DNA from: an uncultured Altererythrobacter sp.
Lineage (GTDB): Bacteria; Pseudomonadota; Alphaproteobacteria; Sphingomonadales; Sphingomonadaceae
NCBI GenBank assembly: GCA_946885545.1
Contig: CAMPGP010000091.1
Span: forward strand, 1 to 7,864
Direction: 5' to 3'
Length of the DNA stretch: 7,864 nucleotides
The position numbers and the translations under genes are program-made. Shown here one piece after another: positions 6,341 to 7,864 of this stretch; position 1 is the first letter of the stretch; each line of letters begins with the position of its first letter. Under the pieces are notes generated by a model that ran no database searches, had not been told where the DNA came from, and worked only from the letters and a program-made list of their open reading frames with translations.

Positions 6341-6365
6341 AACCGCAGGCAGACGCGATTGTTCC
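6341..6365 (-). promoter_or_regulatory. Candidate EcfG-type (general stress) promoter
   Basis: On the minus strand GGAAC (6365-6361) is followed after 16 nt by GGTT (6344-6341). The alphaproteobacterial EcfG/sigma-T consensus, as I know it, is GGAAC-N16/17-CGTT, so the -35 is exact and the -10 differs at one base. The predicted start near 6335 gives a leader of about 30 nt before the response regulator ATG. Placement and spacing both fit, but one such match can arise by chance. Confidence 0.5.
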
Positions 6366-6371
6366 CGCCGT

Positions 6372-6388
6372 CCGTCGTGAATCGACGG
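6372..6388. other. Short hairpin just after the H3TH-domain gene
   Basis: CCGTCG (6372-6377) and CGACGG (6383-6388) pair around TGAAT, beginning 1 nt after the stop codon at 6390. There is no T-tract, so termination here would be weak at best. It sits directly upstream of the putative stress promoter and marks the boundary between the envelope operon and the response regulator gene. Confidence 0.3.
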
Positions 6389-6389
6389 T

Positions 6390-7001
6390 TCAGAGACGGC
6401 CGAAGCGCGCCTCGTAGGCAACCGTGTCGTCTCGGGCGAGCAGCGTGGCCTGCTCCACCCAGCTGTCGCGCCGGATGCGGCCCTCGAACCGCCCGAGTTG
6501 GGCATTGATCCGGTCGATGTCGGCGTCAGTCCAGTCGGCAATCTGTGCGAAGCTGTGAACTCCGAGCGAAGCGAGCAGCTCGGCCAGTTTGGGTCCGACG
6601 CCCTTGATGCGCGTCAAGTCGTCCGCGTTCCCGCTGGCGGGAGGGGTGACAGGTGCTGAAACAGGGGCGGGAGAGAGGGGAGGCGAGGTATCTTCCTGCT
6701 CGGCCATGACCGCTTCTTCGGCGGCCTTGACCTGCTGCGCCTCGACCGCCGCGGCGACCGCGGTGCCTGCCCCGGCAACACCCGCGGGTACGACCGGCGG
6801 CTGTGGCGTGGCCGCGGGTGCGGCATCGATCAGGGCCTGGTTTCGCGCGGCGGGGGCGGCGCCTTCGTCAAGCACATCGGTGGAATCGCGCTCCGTGACC
6901 CTGGTATGGCGCGTGGAGGAGAAGAGCCACCAGGCGATCGCGATGCCCAATACCAGTGCGATCAGGAACAGCGGCCACCAGGCCTCGACCATTTGCATCA
7001 T
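6390..7001 (-). CDS. Membrane-anchored helix-hairpin-helix (H3TH-like) protein
   Basis: A 203-residue protein of unknown function in three parts. An N-terminal membrane helix spans about 9-28 (WWPLFLIALVLGIAIAWWLF), followed by arginines 31, 34 and 38, which by the positive-inside rule places the rest in the cytoplasm. A low-complexity Ala/Pro/Val linker runs about 47-125. A C-terminal helix-hairpin-helix unit spans about 127-169, with core DDLTRIKGVGPKLAELL and the turn IKGVGP typical of DNA-backbone contacts. This C-terminal type is often annotated as 'predicted flap endonuclease-1-like 5' DNA nuclease, H3TH domain' (COG3743), but no nuclease active-site cluster is visible, so binding rather than cutting is the safer reading. 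The ATG at 7001 has GGGAG 9 nt upstream, inside the last codons of the microprotein gene that stops 4 nt before. A second ATG at 6998 is less well spaced. It is last in the operon. Confidence 0.85.
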   Translation of the reverse strand: MMQMVEAWWPLFLIALVLGIAIAWWLFSSTRHTRVTERDSTDVLDEGAAPAARNQALIDAAPAATPQPPVVPAGVAGAGTAVAAAVEAQQVKAAEEAVMAEQEDTSPPLSPAPVSAPVTPPASGNADDLTRIKGVGPKLAELLASLGVHSFAQIADWTDADIDRINAQLGRFEGRIRRDSWVEQATLLARDDTVAYEARFGRL

Positions 7002-7005
7002 GCCG

Positions 7006-7113
7006 TCATTCTCCCATGTCGTCGGTCACCCGCCCCCAGACCAGCCAGCCGAGCCCGAGCCCGACTACGTAGGTCGCAAGCAGCATGACCGTGAGTTCGA
7101 ACCACATCGGCAT
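7006..7113 (-). CDS. 35-residue single-pass membrane microprotein
   Basis: A small gene easily missed by length cut-offs. Its 35 residues begin MPMWFELTVM, continue through a hydrophobic helix (about 7-27, with YVVGLGLGWLVWG) containing a G18/G20/G22 pattern, and end RVTDDMGE. Arg28 follows the helix, suggesting an outside N-terminus and a cytoplasmic tail. Context argues that it is real: the ATG lies 1 nt after the OmpA-family stop (TGACATG), the TGA lies 4 nt before the next start, and its last codons supply that gene's Shine-Dalgarno. A G-rich run (GGGGGCG) lies about 8 nt upstream of its ATG as a weak ribosome binding site. The function is unknown; a partner or assembly subunit for the neighbouring envelope proteins is a guess. 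It could instead be a translational coupling spacer, but the clean transmembrane composition argues for a product. Confidence 0.75.
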   Translation of the reverse strand: MPMWFELTVMLLATYVVGLGLGWLVWGRVTDDMGE

Positions 7114-7114
7114 G

Positions 7115-7855
7115 TCAGGTCGCCCCCGGAACGTCGATGGGTGAAATCCGAAGCGGTTCGGTCGCGATGACTGAAAATTCGATGCGCCGGTTCGCCGGGT
7201 CGGTCGGCGCCAGTCCCTCGACCGGTTCGCTCGAGCCGACGCCGCGCGCCCGCAGCCCGTCGCCCGGAATGCCGCGGCGTATCAGCGCTTCGCGAACCGC
7301 CTGCGCGCGCTCGTTGGAGAGAGCGAGATTGCCCGGCTCGGGGCCGGAGGTATCGGTGTGTCCGGTGATTGCGATGATGCTCCCGAGACAGGGGCGGAGC
7401 GCGGCGGCGACCTCGTCGAGCAGTTGGCGGCTCGGGACGTCGATCGTGCTGCGCGATTCCTCGAACCGGATCGTGCGGGCGCGCAGCAGCGCGTCGACGT
7501 CTTCCTGGCAGTGCATGGGCGTGTATTCCATCGTTTCGGTCTGCGCGATCGCCGAGCTGTCGGCCCAGCGCACGCTGCCCACGCCCGGGATCGCGTAAAC
7601 CGCGCGGGCCACCGCGGCGCGAGTGCCCTCGTCGAGACCGCTTCCGCCCAGCAGGACCGCATGGCGCGAAGGGGATCCGCCTGCCGTCGAGAACCGGGCC
7701 GACACGCCGGTGCCCCCCGTATCGGCGATCGCGCGCTCGGCCTGCCACGCCAGCTCGGCCTGGATCTCATCGGCGCCCGCCCTCGCTCCGGCCAGCGCAA
7801 GTGCGACGGTCGCGAAGGCTCCGGCGATGATGGCGAGGGTGGGGCGGAGGAACAT
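7115..7855 (-). CDS. Secreted OmpA-family peptidoglycan-binding protein
   Basis: A 246-residue envelope protein. An N-terminal signal peptide (MFLRP, hydrophobic stretch 7-22, small residues AGARAGA for cleavage near 24-28) directs export. Residues about 29-100 form a BON-like alpha/beta region (repeat-like SARF...VLLGGSGLDEGTRAAVARAV...PGVGSVRWAD). Residues about 115-232 are an OmpA C-terminal domain with ITGHTDTSGP (D168), LSNERAQAVREAL (R183) and NRRIEF; D168 and R183 are the expected diaminopimelate-binding pair. C116 and C156 bracket the first strand-helix of that domain and could form a disulfide. There is no lipobox cysteine after the signal, so it is periplasmic or outer-membrane-associated rather than a lipoprotein, and no beta-barrel is present. 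The ATG at 7855 yields a good signal peptide, but only 9 nt upstream are visible and they stay open in frame, so a start beyond the edge cannot be excluded. It heads the visible three-gene operon. Confidence 0.85.
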   Translation of the reverse strand: MFLRPTLAIIAGAFATVALALAGARAGADEIQAELAWQAERAIADTGGTGVSARFSTAGGSPSRHAVLLGGSGLDEGTRAAVARAVYAIPGVGSVRWADSSAIAQTETMEYTPMHCQEDVDALLRARTIRFEESRSTIDVPSRQLLDEVAAALRPCLGSIIAITGHTDTSGPEPGNLALSNERAQAVREALIRRGIPGDGLRARGVGSSEPVEGLAPTDPANRRIEFSVIATEPLRISPIDVPGAT

Positions 7856-7864
7856 GAAGGGACC

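Noticed and set aside
6390..7001. Calling the H3TH protein a nuclease
   Set aside because: Only a helix-hairpin-helix DNA-contact element is visible; no acidic metal-binding cluster of FEN-1-type nucleases is present.

Overview
The window is GC-rich DNA (roughly two-thirds G+C by eye) with every supported gene on the minus strand, so transcription runs from high to low coordinates. The gene families, the codon bias towards G/C third positions and the style of the homologues suggest an alphaproteobacterium, most likely Sphingomonadales (Erythrobacter/Sphingomonas-like). This assignment is inference from recognised proteins; no rRNA, tRNA or other taxonomic marker is present.

In transcription order there are four blocks. 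(1) 7855 to 6390 is a tight three-gene envelope operon: a secreted OmpA-type peptidoglycan-binding protein, a 35-residue single-pass membrane microprotein, and a membrane-anchored protein with a cytoplasmic helix-hairpin-helix (H3TH-like) domain. The gaps are 1 and 4 nt. (2) 6365 to 5861 is a single-domain response regulator with its own upstream region. That region holds a candidate EcfG-type general-stress promoter and an adjacent dyad, and the gene is followed by a strong intrinsic terminator (16-bp stem, then TTTT). (3) 5837 to 2937 is a catabolic operon of glutaryl-CoA dehydrogenase (gcdH), maleylacetoacetate isomerase (maiA) and a fumarylacetoacetase-type hydrolase (fahA). The genes are coupled by a TGATG overlap and a 3-nt gap, and a 36-bp imperfect dyad lies in the gcdH leader. 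The operon joins the end of lysine/tryptophan breakdown (glutaryl-CoA to crotonyl-CoA) to the last two steps of tyrosine/homogentisate breakdown. (4) 2880 to 65 is an ABC exporter (fused membrane and ATPase domains) followed 2 nt later by a PF14907-type nucleotidyltransferase. This pair often accompanies RiPP, especially lasso-peptide, biosynthesis genes and may be the edge of such a cluster continuing beyond position 1.

The most interesting parts are the microprotein and its operon, the stress-type promoter in front of the lone receiver protein, and the ABC/nucleotidyltransferase pair. No stretch longer than 300 bases lacks a gene. I saw no mobile element, CRISPR array, rRNA or tRNA.
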